NCBI GenBank assembly: GCA_020248265.1
Contig: JADCHX010000002.1
Location: forward strand, 248,001-312,000
Source of the DNA: Rhodocyclaceae bacterium
GTDB lineage: Bacteria > Pseudomonadota > Gammaproteobacteria > Burkholderiales > CAIKXV01
Length of the DNA stretch: 64,000 bases
Direction: 5' to 3'
Both the position numbers and the translations under genes were made by a program. Below the pieces are notes generated by a model. The model ran no database searches and was not told the origin of the DNA. It was given only the letters and a program-made list of their open reading frames with translations. Below, piece by piece: positions 10,856-19,552 of this stretch (the stretch's first letter is position 1; each line of letters starts with the position of its first letter).

Positions 10856-11280
10856 CAGCGGGGATGAATCTCCAGGCCGGGGAAGAAGAACGCCACTTCG
10901 ATCGCAGCGTTTTCGGCGCTATCGGAGCCGTGTACCGCGTTGGCGTCGATGCTGTCGGCGAAGTCGGCCCGGATGGTGCCTTTGTCGGCCTTCTTCGGAT
11001 CGGTCGCGCCCATCAGCTCACGGTTCTTCGCAATCGCGCCTTCGCCCTGAAGCACCTGCACCATCACCGGACCGGACGTCATGAACTTCACCAGGTCGCC
11101 GAAGAACGGGCGTGCGCGATGGACGTCGTAGAACGCACCGGCCTGGGCATCGGACAATTGGGTCATGCGCGCGGCAATCACGCGCAGCCCTGCCTTCTCG
11201 AAGCGGGAATAGATCTCGCCGATCACGTTCTTCGCAACTGCATCAGGCTTGATGATGGAGAGAGTGCGTTCTACAGCCAT
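10855..11280 (-). CDS. ndk: Nucleoside diphosphate kinase
   Basis: Transfers gamma-phosphate between nucleoside di- and triphosphates through a phosphohistidine. It is 141 aa, the normal length, starting [15 protein letters not shown]. The active-site region reads [19 protein letters not shown], followed by [12 protein letters not shown] containing the catalytic His. AGGAG lies 6 nt before the ATG. It is the first gene of the minus-strand run that continues through rlmN, pilF, rodZ, ispG and hisS. Confidence 0.98.
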   Translation of the reverse strand: MAVERTLSIIKPDAVAKNVIGEIYSRFEKAGLRVIAARMTQLSDAQAGAFYDVHRARPFFGDLVKFMTSGPVMVQVLQGEGAIAKNRELMGATDPKKADKGTIRADFADSIDANAVHGSDSAENAAIEVAFFFPGLEIHPR

Positions 11281-11305
11281 TTGAATCTCCTGGATTTCAT
11301 TGATC

Positions 11306-11322
11306 GTTTGTCGCAGACAAAC
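11306..11322. promoter_or_regulatory. Perfect 7-bp inverted repeat upstream of ndk
   Basis: GTTTGTC, a 3-nt loop, then GACAAAC, centred about 34 bp before the ndk start codon. It could be an operator dyad or a small leader hairpin. I know of no named regulator site that it matches. Confidence 0.4.
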
Positions 11323-11733
11323 ATCTGGCCCGCGGCATCTGGAAGCAGGACTACACGACCTTGCTGCGGGGTCTGCGCGCAGCCAGGCCGCGGCTGGACC
11401 GAAGCGACGATCGGACGTGGTGCCGACAAGCGCCGCTTCGACCCTGCGATGCGGGACGCGCTGACAACGTTACCGACCGGACCGCCCGAAGGCTACCAGA
11501 AACGTTCTGCAGAATAAACCCTAAGAGTCCGTTTTTCTTACCTTTTTTGCTGTCCGAGTCAGGACGCGAAACGTGCCTGCCGGCTACGGCTCCGACCCCC
11601 ATCGGTGCTACGATCGGGATAGAGGCTCGGGCGTGGCCGCCGAAAGAGTGCACTGGCGGGCGGACCTTGGCCGACCGCTGGCGACTTTCGCTGTCCACCC
11701 CCGCTGCTGTCCTGCCGTTCAAGGAGACGACCC
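11323..11733. other. 411-bp divergent intergenic region, no supported gene
   Basis: This gap separates ndk (minus) from the SPOR gene (plus). It contains a locally AT-rich stretch with T-runs around 11530-11550, likely part of a promoter region. Open frames here are short or high-arginine and have no recognisable domain or ribosome-binding site. The divergent promoters should be here, but I cannot fix their boxes. Confidence 0.5.
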
Positions 11734-12483
11734 ATGGCGTCCGCCCCGCCCAGTGCTCTGGCTGCATCCGACGAAGCGGCCGAGATCCGGCGCCGGGCGC
11801 TGCGCCGGCTCGTGATCGCCGTACTGATGCTGACCGCAGCCTTCGGCGCGCTTCTGGCCTACGAACAATTGAAGTCTCCCCGGATGATCACGCCGGCAGC
11901 CAAACCGTCCCCAACTGCCACGTTGCCGGTAACGAAACGGTTGATCGAGCCCGCGCCGGACGCAGCGCCTGCCTCAGAGACGACAGCGCCGGCGCCTTCC
12001 GCAACAGCCGCTGCGGAAGTATCGAACGCGCCGCCGCCACCGCCGCCGCCAGAGGTGATCAACACCGAACCACCGACATCGAAAGCGGGCCCTGCGCCCC
12101 GGTTCGCGCCGACACGACCGGAAACCTCCGTTTCGAAGGTTGCCAGCACGACGGTGCCGCCACCTGCCGCGGCTGCGGCGCCGGGCACCGCCGCGGCGCC
12201 CGCTGCCGCGCTCCGCCAAGCCCCATCCCCCCCCCAGCCCGGCGCTGCCTCACCGGCGGCAAAGACGGATGCATCCCGCACCTATGTCGTCCAGCTCGGT
12301 GTATTCACGTCGCCGCAGAATGCCGAGGCGCTGCAACGCAAGCTGACCGAAGGCGGCGTCTCCACGTTCACCGAAACCCGCGTGCTGATCGGCCCGTTCC
12401 GGGACCGCGCCGAAGCCGACCGTTCGATGGAGATCGTGAAGAAACTCGGGCTCGGCGCAGTAGTGATGCCGGCGCGCCCGTGA
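11734..12483 (+). CDS. SPOR-domain inner-membrane protein
   Basis: A 249-aa protein likely to bind denuded septal peptidoglycan through its C-terminal SPOR domain. It has a short basic N-terminus (EIRRRALRRL), one membrane segment (about 28-45), a long periplasmic linker rich in Pro, Ala and Thr with a run of prolines near residue 100, and a SPOR domain from about 175 (YVVQLGVFTSPQNAEALQRK, ending RSMEIVKKLGLGAVV). AAGGAG lies about 8 nt before the ATG. It stands alone rather than in the common folC/accD neighbourhood of DedD-type SPOR proteins. Confidence 0.85.
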   Translation: MASAPPSALAASDEAAEIRRRALRRLVIAVLMLTAAFGALLAYEQLKSPRMITPAAKPSPTATLPVTKRLIEPAPDAAPASETTAPAPSATAAAEVSNAPPPPPPPEVINTEPPTSKAGPAPRFAPTRPETSVSKVASTTVPPPAAAAAPGTAAAPAAALRQAPSPPQPGAASPAAKTDASRTYVVQLGVFTSPQNAEALQRKLTEGGVSTFTETRVLIGPFRDRAEADRSMEIVKKLGLGAVVMPARP

Positions 12484-12532
12484 TCCCTCGCGCGCAGTCG
12501 AGCGGTCGGCGCCCTGCAAGCCACCCATCGCA

Positions 12533-13588
12533 CTACTGCTCGATACGGATCTTGCCTTCGCGGATCAGCCGCTCGTAGAGAACGAACTCCTTCTTCTGGA
12601 ACTCCAGGAACTGCTGCGAGGTCGACACGATCGGCTCGAAGCCCTGGGTCGACAGACGCTCGCGCGCTTCCGGCCCCTGCATGATCTTCGACAACGCGCC
12701 GGTGAGCGTGGCCACCACTTCCTTCGGCAGGTTGGCTGGCCCGTATACGCCGTGCCACGAGTACATTTCGAAGCCGGGGAAGCCCTGCTCGATCATCGTG
12801 GGCACGCCCGGCAGCACCGCCGAGCGTTTCGCCGCGGTCACGCCGAGTGCGCGCACCTTGCCGGCGAGGATCTGCGGACGGGTGGCTATCATCGTGCCGA
12901 ACATGCCGGCGATATGGCCGCCCTGGATGTCGACCAGCGCCGGCCCGGCGCCCTTGTAGTTGATGATCTCGAACCGGCTACCGCTGGCGTTGCGGAACAG
13001 CTCCATCGCGAGGTGCCCGGCCGATCCGATGCTCTCGGTGCCGGTGTTGATCAGCCCGGGACGCTTCAGGATCAGCGCGGCGAACTCGCGCGCATCCTTC
13101 GCCGGGATCGCGTTGTTCACGATCAGCACGGTCGGCCCTTCCGACACCCGGGTAATGTGCGTGAAGTCCGTCCACGTGTCGTAGGGAAGCTTGGGCAGCA
13201 GCGCGGCATTGATCACATGGACCGAGGCCTGGACCAGGAGTACCTGCCCGTCGGGTGCGGCTTTCGCGACCAGATCGCTGCCGATGGTACCGAAACCGCC
13301 GGGCCGGTTCTCGACGATGAACGGCTGACCGAGCGTCGCCGTCAGCCGTTCCGCCAGCAGGCGGCCGACGAAATCGACTGCGCCACCCGGTGCGAACGGC
13401 ACGACGATGCGGACGGTGCGCGAAGGATACGCCTGCGCCGATGCGCTGCCAGCGGGCAGCAGGCCGGCGACTGTCGCCGCCAGGGCCAGCAAGGCAGCTG
13501 CGCGCATTGCCGGCAGACGGCCGCGCGGCCGGCGCGCGTGGCCAGAGGAGGATTGCGCTGGATCGAAGGCTACGGTGCGGTCACGCAT
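12533..13588 (-). CDS. Bug/TctC-family periplasmic binding protein
   Basis: Periplasmic receptor of the tripartite tricarboxylate transporter (TTT) family, which binds carboxylates or related small molecules. It is 351 aa from the ATG at 13588 (GGAG 7 nt upstream). The signal peptide is long, with RRPRGR before the hydrophobic core, and ends at ASAQA. The mature start YPSRTVRIVVPFAPGGAVDF is the Bug signature; INYKGAGPALVDIQGGHI and the C-terminal lobe follow. No TctA/TctB membrane genes are nearby, so it is an orphan receptor. The ligand cannot be read from the sequence. Confidence 0.93.
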   Translation of the reverse strand: MRDRTVAFDPAQSSSGHARRPRGRLPAMRAAALLALAATVAGLLPAGSASAQAYPSRTVRIVVPFAPGGAVDFVGRLLAERLTATLGQPFIVENRPGGFGTIGSDLVAKAAPDGQVLLVQASVHVINAALLPKLPYDTWTDFTHITRVSEGPTVLIVNNAIPAKDAREFAALILKRPGLINTGTESIGSAGHLAMELFRNASGSRFEIINYKGAGPALVDIQGGHIAGMFGTMIATRPQILAGKVRALGVTAAKRSAVLPGVPTMIEQGFPGFEMYSWHGVYGPANLPKEVVATLTGALSKIMQGPEARERLSTQGFEPIVSTSQQFLEFQKKEFVLYERLIREGKIRIEQ

Positions 13589-13667
13589 GCGGCAACTCCA
13601 TGGTTCAGTCTCGACTGATGGAAAAGACTGGTGCATCTCGTACGTTGCACCAGCGGGACCCTGCAGG

Positions 13668-14450
13668 TCAATATGTGGCGGGATAGCTTCCGCCGTCGAT
13701 CAGCAGGTTCTGCGCAGTGATGTAGCCCGCATGCGCGGAGCAGAGGAAGGCGGCGTAGGCGCCGAACTCCGCGGGATCACCGAAGCGGCGCGCTGGCACT
13801 CCCGCTTCGCGCGCCTGCCACAGCGCATCGAACCCGGGGCCGTCCGGCCCGACCAGGCCCGCCACGTGCCGCCGCTGTGCGTCGGTCGCGAACAGGCCGG
13901 GCAGCAGGTTGTTGATCGTCACGTTGTACTGCACGGTCTGCCGGGCAAGGCCGGAGGTGAAGCCGACCAGCCCGGAGCGCGCACCATTCGACAACCCGAG
14001 CTCCTGCTGGGGAATCTTCACGCTGCGCGACACGATGTTCAGGATGCGGCCGAAGCGGCGCGCCATCATGCCGTCGACGGTCAGGCGCATCATCTCGATC
14101 GGCCCGAGCATCATCGCGTCCATCGCGGCGATCCAGTCGTCCCGGCTCCAGTGCCGGAAATCGCCGGGCAGCGGACCATCGGCATTGTTCAACAGGATAT
14201 CCGGCTCAGGACAGGCTTCGAGCGCCGCTGCGCGGCCTTCCGGCCGGGCCAGGTCAGCGGCCACGGCGGTCACCTGCACCGCCGGACACTCGCTGCGGAT
14301 GGCAGCAGCGGCCTCGGCCAGCGGGCCCGGCGTGCGGGCCACCAGCGTGACGTCGACACCCTCGCGCGCGAGCTGCATCGCGCAGGCACGCCCCATTCCG
14401 CGGCTGGCGCCGAAAAGCAGTGCCCTGCGTCCTGCGATGCCAAGATCCAT
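13668..14450 (-). CDS. SDR-family oxidoreductase with atypical active site
   Basis: A 260-aa Rossmann-fold protein. The cofactor motif GASRGMG lies at 14-20, and LLNNADG is in place of the usual NNAG. The segment that normally carries Ser and YxxxK reads IVSRSVKIPQQELGLSNGAR: the serine is present, but the Tyr and Lys positions are occupied by other residues (LSNxxR pattern). A subgroup of FabG-like proteins shares this, so it may use a different chemistry or be non-catalytic. It is followed at 79 nt by a Bug gene on the same strand. The substrate is unknown. Confidence 0.85.
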   Translation of the reverse strand: MDLGIAGRRALLFGASRGMGRACAMQLAREGVDVTLVARTPGPLAEAAAAIRSECPAVQVTAVAADLARPEGRAAALEACPEPDILLNNADGPLPGDFRHWSRDDWIAAMDAMMLGPIEMMRLTVDGMMARRFGRILNIVSRSVKIPQQELGLSNGARSGLVGFTSGLARQTVQYNVTINNLLPGLFATDAQRRHVAGLVGPDGPGFDALWQAREAGVPARRFGDPAEFGAYAAFLCSAHAGYITAQNLLIDGGSYPATY

Positions 14451-14525
14451 CGTGCGGCTCCGGTGACGATCGACGCGTGAATCATCGCATGCGAACCGGC
14501 GCGTGCGCCCGCCGTGCGCCGCGGA

Positions 14526-15419
14526 TCAGGCGGGAAAGACTCCGGTGGACAGGTAGCGGTCGCCGCGATCGCAGACGATGGTCACCACGACCGAGCGCGG
14601 AACGGCCGCAGCAGTGGCCAGGGCAACGGTCATCGCACCCCCGGCGGAGATGCCGGCGAAGATGCCCTCCTGCGCAGCCATCCGGCGCGTCGTCTCCTCT
14701 GCTGCGTGCTGGCTGACAGTCTCGATGCGATCGATGCGGCTGCGTTCGAAGATCGAGGGCATGTACGCCTCGGGCCATTTCCGGATGCCAGGTATCTGGG
14801 CGCCCTCCGCCGGCTGTACGCCCACGATCTCGATGGCCGGATTGCATTCCTTCAGATACCGCGACACGCCCATGATGGTGCCGGTCGTACCCATGCTGCT
14901 CACGAAGTGCGTGACCTGGCCCGCGGTATCGCGCCAGATCTCCGGCCCGGTCGACTCGTAGTGCGCGAGCGGATTGTCCGGATTGCTGAACTGGTCGAGT
15001 ACGATGCCGCGGCCCTGTGCCTGCATCTGCAGCGCGAGGTCGCGCGTTGCCTCCATCCCGCCGGCCTGTGGCGTGAGGATGATCTCGGCGCCATAGGCGC
15101 GCATCGTCTGCCGGCGCTCGATGCTGGCGTTCTCCGGCATGATCAGGACCATCCGGTAGCCGCGCATCGCGGCGACCATGGCGAGGGCGATCCCGGTGTT
15201 GCCGCTGGTACCCTCGATCAGCGTATCCCCGGGACGGATCCGGCCGCGCGCTTCGGCACCACGGATCATCCACAGCGCGGGCCGGTCCTTGACCGACCCC
15301 GCAGGGTTGTTGCCCTCGAGCTTGCCGAACACCACGCCGCCGCCGGCAGCGGGCATACGCAACAGCTGCACCAGCGGCGTATCGCCGACCGCCCGCTCGA
15401 GTTCGACGACGCCGGCCAT
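14526..15419 (-). CDS. cysM: Cysteine synthase B (O-acetylserine sulfhydrylase)
   Basis: PLP enzyme making cysteine from O-acetylserine and sulfide or thiosulfate. It is 297 aa. The PLP lysine is K44 in NNPAGSVKDRP, the phosphate/substrate loop is EGTSGNTGIAL (69-79), and the C-terminal GISAGGAM loop is present. The segment EGAQIPGIRKWPEAYMPSIF is typical of CysM rather than CysK. It lies 11 nt downstream of cobA, so it closes a sulfur-assimilation operon with siroheme synthesis and sulfite reductase. Confidence 0.94.
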   Translation of the reverse strand: MAGVVELERAVGDTPLVQLLRMPAAGGGVVFGKLEGNNPAGSVKDRPALWMIRGAEARGRIRPGDTLIEGTSGNTGIALAMVAAMRGYRMVLIMPENASIERRQTMRAYGAEIILTPQAGGMEATRDLALQMQAQGRGIVLDQFSNPDNPLAHYESTGPEIWRDTAGQVTHFVSSMGTTGTIMGVSRYLKECNPAIEIVGVQPAEGAQIPGIRKWPEAYMPSIFERSRIDRIETVSQHAAEETTRRMAAQEGIFAGISAGGAMTVALATAAAVPRSVVVTIVCDRGDRYLSTGVFPA

Positions 15420-15430
15420 CTCTGGAACGA

Positions 15431-16219
15431 TCAGGCCTGGCGCCGGGACGACGCGCCCGACGCCGGTTCGGCCAGCTGCACGGGTGCCGCATCGACAGAC
15501 ATCCGGGCGGCGACGGCCCGGAAGTTCTCGCCGACGACGATCAGCGCCGGCCCGCCGCTCAGGCGGGACGCTGCTGCACCGAGCGTGGCAAGCGTGGCCG
15601 GGAGCACCTGCCGTGTCGGCAGAGATGCCTGTTCGACCAGGACCGCCGGCGTCGCCGGGTCGCGCCCGGCGCCGATCAGCGCGGTGCCGATCGCCGCCGA
15701 TTCATGCGACGCCATGTAGATCACCGCCGTGTCGGCCGCCGCCGCCGCATGCAGCCAGTTCGAGCGGTCCTCGCCTTCGCCCACGCGCGGAGTGACGAAG
15801 GTGACGCTGCGCGACACCCCGCGCGCGGTCAGCGAGCGCAGCGTATCGGCGCTCGCCGCCAAAGCCGAGGTCACGCCGGGCACCACCTCGATCTCGACGC
15901 CCGCCGCGAGCAGCGCATCGATCTCCTCCTGCGCGCGGCCGAACAGCATCGGGTCGCCACCCTTCAGCCGCACGATGTTGCGGTGGGTTGCTGCCGCATC
16001 GACCAGCCGCCTGTTGATGAAGCGCTGCGCGGTGGAATGCCTGCCACAACGCTTGCCGACGGCCACACGCTCCGCGCCCGCGGCGATGTCGATGATCGCC
16101 GGATTGACGAGCGCATCGTGGAACAGGATGTCTGCCTGCAGCAGCAGCCGGAACGCACGCAGGGTCAGCAGGTCTGGAGCACCCGGACCGGCACCGACCA
16201 GCCAGACCTTGCCGGTCAT
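15431..16219 (-). CDS. cobA: Uroporphyrinogen-III C-methyltransferase (siroheme synthesis)
   Basis: SAM-dependent methyltransferase converting uroporphyrinogen III to precorrin-2, the first step to siroheme. It is 262 aa, with the family landmarks VWLVGAGPGAPDLLTLRA, VNPAIIDIA, VGKRCGRH, RLKGGDPMLFGR and VVPGVTSALAASA. It lacks the CysG dehydrogenase/ferrochelatase half, so the oxidation and iron-insertion steps must be elsewhere. Its ATG overlaps the DUF934 stop (ATGA), tying siroheme supply to the siroheme sulfite reductase two genes upstream. Confidence 0.94.
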   Translation of the reverse strand: MTGKVWLVGAGPGAPDLLTLRAFRLLLQADILFHDALVNPAIIDIAAGAERVAVGKRCGRHSTAQRFINRRLVDAAATHRNIVRLKGGDPMLFGRAQEEIDALLAAGVEIEVVPGVTSALAASADTLRSLTARGVSRSVTFVTPRVGEGEDRSNWLHAAAAADTAVIYMASHESAAIGTALIGAGRDPATPAVLVEQASLPTRQVLPATLATLGAAASRLSGGPALIVVGENFRAVAARMSVDAAPVQLAEPASGASSRRQA

Positions 16220-16734
16220 GCCGAGGCCCCTGCAGCGCCTGCCGATGCCGTGCGGTCGAACGGTGCGGCCCGATCGCCCGCGCCCTGGTAGACCTCATCG
16301 AATGCCGCGAACTCGGACAGTGCCGCCGCAAGGTCTTCCCCCTCGCGCAGTTCGAAGCTGTCGAAACCGCAGCGTGCGAGGTAGAACAGCACGTCGCGGG
16401 TCAGCGGACCGATCGCACGCAGTTCGCCGCGCCAGCCATGCCGCTCACGCAGCAGGCGGGCGATCGAGAATCCGCGCCCGTCGGTGAACGACGGGAAGTT
16501 CACCGCCACCAACGACAGGCAGTCGACGTCCCCGGCAATGAGGGCGGGATCGTCGCCCGGCTCCAGCCGTACGCCGACCCGGCCCTGCCGCTCGAGCAGG
16601 ATGAACCGGGCATCGAGCCAGACCTGAAGCGGCACCAGCAGGTCGATGCCGGCGGGAACATCGCCGACGCCGCCCACCAGCACACACCACGGATCGACCG
16701 TGACGACTGCCTGCCTACTGATCAGCGAGTGCAT
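16216..16734 (-). CDS. DUF934 protein linked to sulfite/nitrite reductase
   Basis: A 172-aa protein of DUF934, found next to siroheme sulfite reductases in proteobacteria and thought to support that enzyme; the exact role is not settled. Visible conserved parts are VNFPSFTDGRGFSIARLLRE and RDVLFYLARCGFDSFELREG. The ATG at 16734 has GGA about 7 nt upstream (another ATG lies at 16740) and overlaps the end of the reductase gene by 20 nt. The stop overlaps cobA. Confidence 0.88.
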   Translation of the reverse strand: MHSLISRQAVVTVDPWCVLVGGVGDVPAGIDLLVPLQVWLDARFILLERQGRVGVRLEPGDDPALIAGDVDCLSLVAVNFPSFTDGRGFSIARLLRERHGWRGELRAIGPLTRDVLFYLARCGFDSFELREGEDLAAALSEFAAFDEVYQGAGDRAAPFDRTASAGAAGASA

Positions 16735-18379
16735 AGACATTCCGCTTGAAGGCTTCGATACCCAGCCGCTGCACGGTATCGATGAAGCGCTCGGCATCCG
16801 AGTCGCGTTCGCGCAGGTAGACCTCGATCAGCCGCTCGATCACATCGGGCACGTCGGCCCGGGCAAAGGATGGCCCGATCACCTTGCCGAGCGAGGCTGT
16901 CGGCCCCTGGCTGCCGCCGATCGAGACCTGGTACCACTCCTGCCCGTTCTTGTCGACGCCGAGGATGCCGATATGGCCGACATGGTGATGTCCGCAGGAA
17001 TTCATGCACCCGGAGATGTTCAGGTCGAGGTCGCCGACGTCGTGCAGGTAGTCGAGGTCATCGAAACGCTCCTGGATCGCTGAGGCGACCGGGATCGACA
17101 CCGCATTCGCGAGCGAGCAGAAGTCGCCGCCCGGGCAGGCGATGATGTTGGTGATCAGCCCGCGGTTCGCGGTCGCCAGGCCGAGCGCCCCCAACCTGGT
17201 CCACAGCGCGTGCAGCGACTCGCGTTCGACGTCGGCGAACACCAGGTTCTGTTCATGGGTCACCCGAAGCTCGCCGAAGGTGTAGCGCTCGGCCAGGTCG
17301 GCGATGCCGTCCATCTGGGCGGCCGTGATGTCGCCCGGCGGCACCCCGGTCTTCTTCAGCGAGATGGTCACCGCGGCATAGCCGCTGACGCGGTGCGGAT
17401 GCACGTTGCGCGCGACCCAGCGTGCGAAGGCGGTGTCTTCGCGCAGTTGCCGCTCGTGCACGGTGGATACCTGTGGCAACGCCCGGTAAGCGGGCCGCGT
17501 GAAGCGGGCCTCGACGCGCGCGATCTCGGCTGCGGGGAGCGTGCCCGGCCCGCCCTCGAGGAACGACCACTCGTGCTCGACCTGCCGCTGGAATTCGGCC
17601 ACGCCCAGTTCCTTCACGAGGATCTTGATGCGTGCCTTGTACTTGTTGTCGCGTCGGCCGTGCAGGTTGTACACGCGCAGGATCGCATCGAGGTAGGTCA
17701 GCAGGTCGGCCGCCGGCAGGAACTCGCGGATCACATGGCCGACGATCGGTGTACGCCCGAGGCCGCCGCCGACCACCACCGTGAAGCCGGGCTTGCCGTC
17801 GTAATCGAACAGCGCCTTCAACCCGATGTCGTGCACCATCACGGCCGCCCGGTCTTCCGGCGAACCCGACAGTGCGATCTTGAACTTGCGCGGCAGGAAA
17901 GCGAACTCCGGGTGCAGCGTCGACCATTGCCGGATGATCTCGGCATACACCAGCGGATTGAGCACCTCGTCGGGTGCGACCCCGGCGAAATGGTCGACCG
18001 TCGTGTTGCGGATGCAGTTGCCGCTGGTCTGGATCGCGTGCATGTCGACGTCCGCCAGCTCGTCGAGGATGTCGGGCACCCGCTCGAGCGCAGGCCAGTT
18101 GAACTGGATGTTCTGGCGCGTGCTGAAGTGCCCGTAGCCGCGGTCGTACTCGCGGGCGATGCGCGCGAGGGTGCGCAACTGGCCAGCCTTGAGCATGCCG
18201 TACGGGATGGCGACGCGGAGCATCGGCGCATGGCGCTGCACGTACAGGCCGTTCTGCAGTCGGAGCGGCCGGAACTCATCCTCGCTCAGCGTGCCCGCGA
18301 GGAAACGCTCGGTCTGGCGCCGGAACTGCAGGGCTCGCTGCCGGACGATGCTGCGGTCGATCGTGTCGTACTGGTACAT
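16715..18379 (-). CDS. Siroheme/[4Fe-4S] sulfite (or nitrite) reductase
   Basis: Single-chain reductase of the NirB/CysI ferredoxin-like repeat family, reducing sulfite to sulfide (or nitrite to ammonia) by six electrons. It is 554 aa from the ATG at 18379 (MYQYDTIDRSIVRQR). The cluster/siroheme cysteines are C415 and C421 (CPGGDFC) and C458 and C462 (CMNSC). Two ferredoxin-like half-domains are visible (FSTRQNIQFNW and LRVTHEQNLVFADV). The operon with DUF934, cobA and cysM, and a divergent CysB-type regulator, favour sulfite. The frame stays open upstream, but that part reads across the regulator on the other strand and is not coding. Confidence 0.92.
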   Translation of the reverse strand: MYQYDTIDRSIVRQRALQFRRQTERFLAGTLSEDEFRPLRLQNGLYVQRHAPMLRVAIPYGMLKAGQLRTLARIAREYDRGYGHFSTRQNIQFNWPALERVPDILDELADVDMHAIQTSGNCIRNTTVDHFAGVAPDEVLNPLVYAEIIRQWSTLHPEFAFLPRKFKIALSGSPEDRAAVMVHDIGLKALFDYDGKPGFTVVVGGGLGRTPIVGHVIREFLPAADLLTYLDAILRVYNLHGRRDNKYKARIKILVKELGVAEFQRQVEHEWSFLEGGPGTLPAAEIARVEARFTRPAYRALPQVSTVHERQLREDTAFARWVARNVHPHRVSGYAAVTISLKKTGVPPGDITAAQMDGIADLAERYTFGELRVTHEQNLVFADVERESLHALWTRLGALGLATANRGLITNIIACPGGDFCSLANAVSIPVASAIQERFDDLDYLHDVGDLDLNISGCMNSCGHHHVGHIGILGVDKNGQEWYQVSIGGSQGPTASLGKVIGPSFARADVPDVIERLIEVYLRERDSDAERFIDTVQRLGIEAFKRNVYALADQ

Positions 18380-18508
18380 GCGCGGTCGGACCGGCCGCGA
18401 GGCCGCCCCATGTCGGACGGAAGGTTGTGATTCTCGCCGCCCTGGAACATGAGGAGAACGAATATAATCCGTTATCGTTATCTCTCCGATCGTATATGGG
18501 ACGACTCG
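18380..18508. promoter_or_regulatory. Divergent control region between sulfite reductase and CysB-type gene
   Basis: An AT-rich island in an otherwise GC-rich window. It contains TATAAT (18463-18468), the short palindrome ATAA-tccg-TTAT (18464-18475) and a second TTAT copy just downstream. The likely role is shared control of the two divergent genes by the adjacent LysR-type regulator. The exact binding site is inferred, not shown. Confidence 0.55.
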
Positions 18509-19447
18509 ATGAACTTCCAGCAACTGCGCACCGTTCGCGAAGCCGTACGCCATGACTTCAACCTGACGGCCACCGCCGCCGCCCTGTTCACCTCCCAGCC
18601 GGGGGTCAGCCGCCAGATCCGCGAACTGGAGCAGGAGATCGGCGTCGAGATCTTCCAGCGCTACGGCAAGCGGCTGCTCGGCCTGACCGCGCCCGGCGAG
18701 ACCGTGCTCGAGATCATCGAACGCCTGCTGCACGAGGCGGACAACCTGAAGCGGGCCGCGGAGGAACACTCCAACCAGCGCGGCGGCCACCTGATCGTCG
18801 CCACGACGCACACGCAGGCGCGCTACGTACTCCCGAAGGTGGTCGGCGAGTTCAAGCGCGAGTATCCGGACGTCAAGCTGGCACTGCAGCAGTCGCGGCC
18901 GGCACAGATCGCCGAGCAACTGCTGGGCGGCCGGGCCGACATAGGCATCGCCACCGAGTCGCTGCTCGACTACCCGGAACTGGTCGTGATGCCCGGCTAT
19001 GAATGGCGCCATATGGTGGTGGTTCCCGACGGCCATGCCCTGCTCTCGGCGTCGTCGCTGACGCTGGAGGCGCTGTGCGCCTGGCCGCTGATCACCTACG
19101 ATCCGGGATTCACCGGCCGGCCGCACATCGACGCGGCCTTTGCACGGGCGAAACTGCGTCCGGAGATCGCGCTGACCGCACTAGACTCGGACGTGATCAA
19201 GACCTATGTCGAACTGGGACTGGGCGTGGGCATCATCGCCTCGATGGCCTTCGACGCACGCCGGGATGGCGGCCTTAGGACGATCGAGGCCGGCCACCTG
19301 TTCGAAGCGAACCTGACCCGGGTGGCGCTGCGGCGGGGCACCTACCTGCGCGGCTTCATGCTCACCTTCCTCGAACGCTTCGCAAGCCACCTCACGCCCG
19401 CCTACGTGCGCCAGGCGATGGCGGGCGATGGGGCGGCATCGCGCTGA
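18509..19447 (+). CDS. cysB: CysB-type LysR regulator
   Basis: LysR-type activator of sulfur assimilation genes. It is 312 aa starting MNFQQLRTVREAVRHDFNLT, the CysB/Cbl signature. The HTH includes AAALFTSQPGVSRQIRELEQ, and the effector domain begins near GGHLIVATTHTQARYVLPKV, with THTQARY as in CysB (a region that contacts sulfate/acetylserine). I set the start at the ATG at 18509; earlier codons overlap the promoter region. It is divergent from the sulfite reductase operon, which it probably controls. Confidence 0.92.
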   Translation: MNFQQLRTVREAVRHDFNLTATAAALFTSQPGVSRQIRELEQEIGVEIFQRYGKRLLGLTAPGETVLEIIERLLHEADNLKRAAEEHSNQRGGHLIVATTHTQARYVLPKVVGEFKREYPDVKLALQQSRPAQIAEQLLGGRADIGIATESLLDYPELVVMPGYEWRHMVVVPDGHALLSASSLTLEALCAWPLITYDPGFTGRPHIDAAFARAKLRPEIALTALDSDVIKTYVELGLGVGIIASMAFDARRDGGLRTIEAGHLFEANLTRVALRRGTYLRGFMLTFLERFASHLTPAYVRQAMAGDGAASR

Positions 19448-19552
19448 TGCCGAGTTGATGCAGAGCGGTTGCCGCGGGGCGGCGCCAGACTGCATACTCG
19501 CAGCACGACGGTCAGGCCAGACGGTCGCCTTCTGCTGCAGAGGACCTGCGCG

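Noticed and set aside
11351..11767. Minus-strand open frame in the ndk/SPOR gap
   Set aside because: Low-complexity composition, no ribosome-binding site, overlaps the start of a real gene.
12030..12051. CCG-rich repeat in the SPOR gene
   Set aside because: It encodes a normal polyproline linker of a periplasmic protein.
11361..12578. Long plus-strand open frame overlapping the SPOR gene
   Set aside because: High-arginine, no domain, and in a different frame from the SPOR gene, which has a good ribosome-binding site and a clear domain.
18380..19126. Upstream extension of the sulfite reductase frame
   Set aside because: It reads through the CysB-type gene on the opposite strand; the family start is at 18379.
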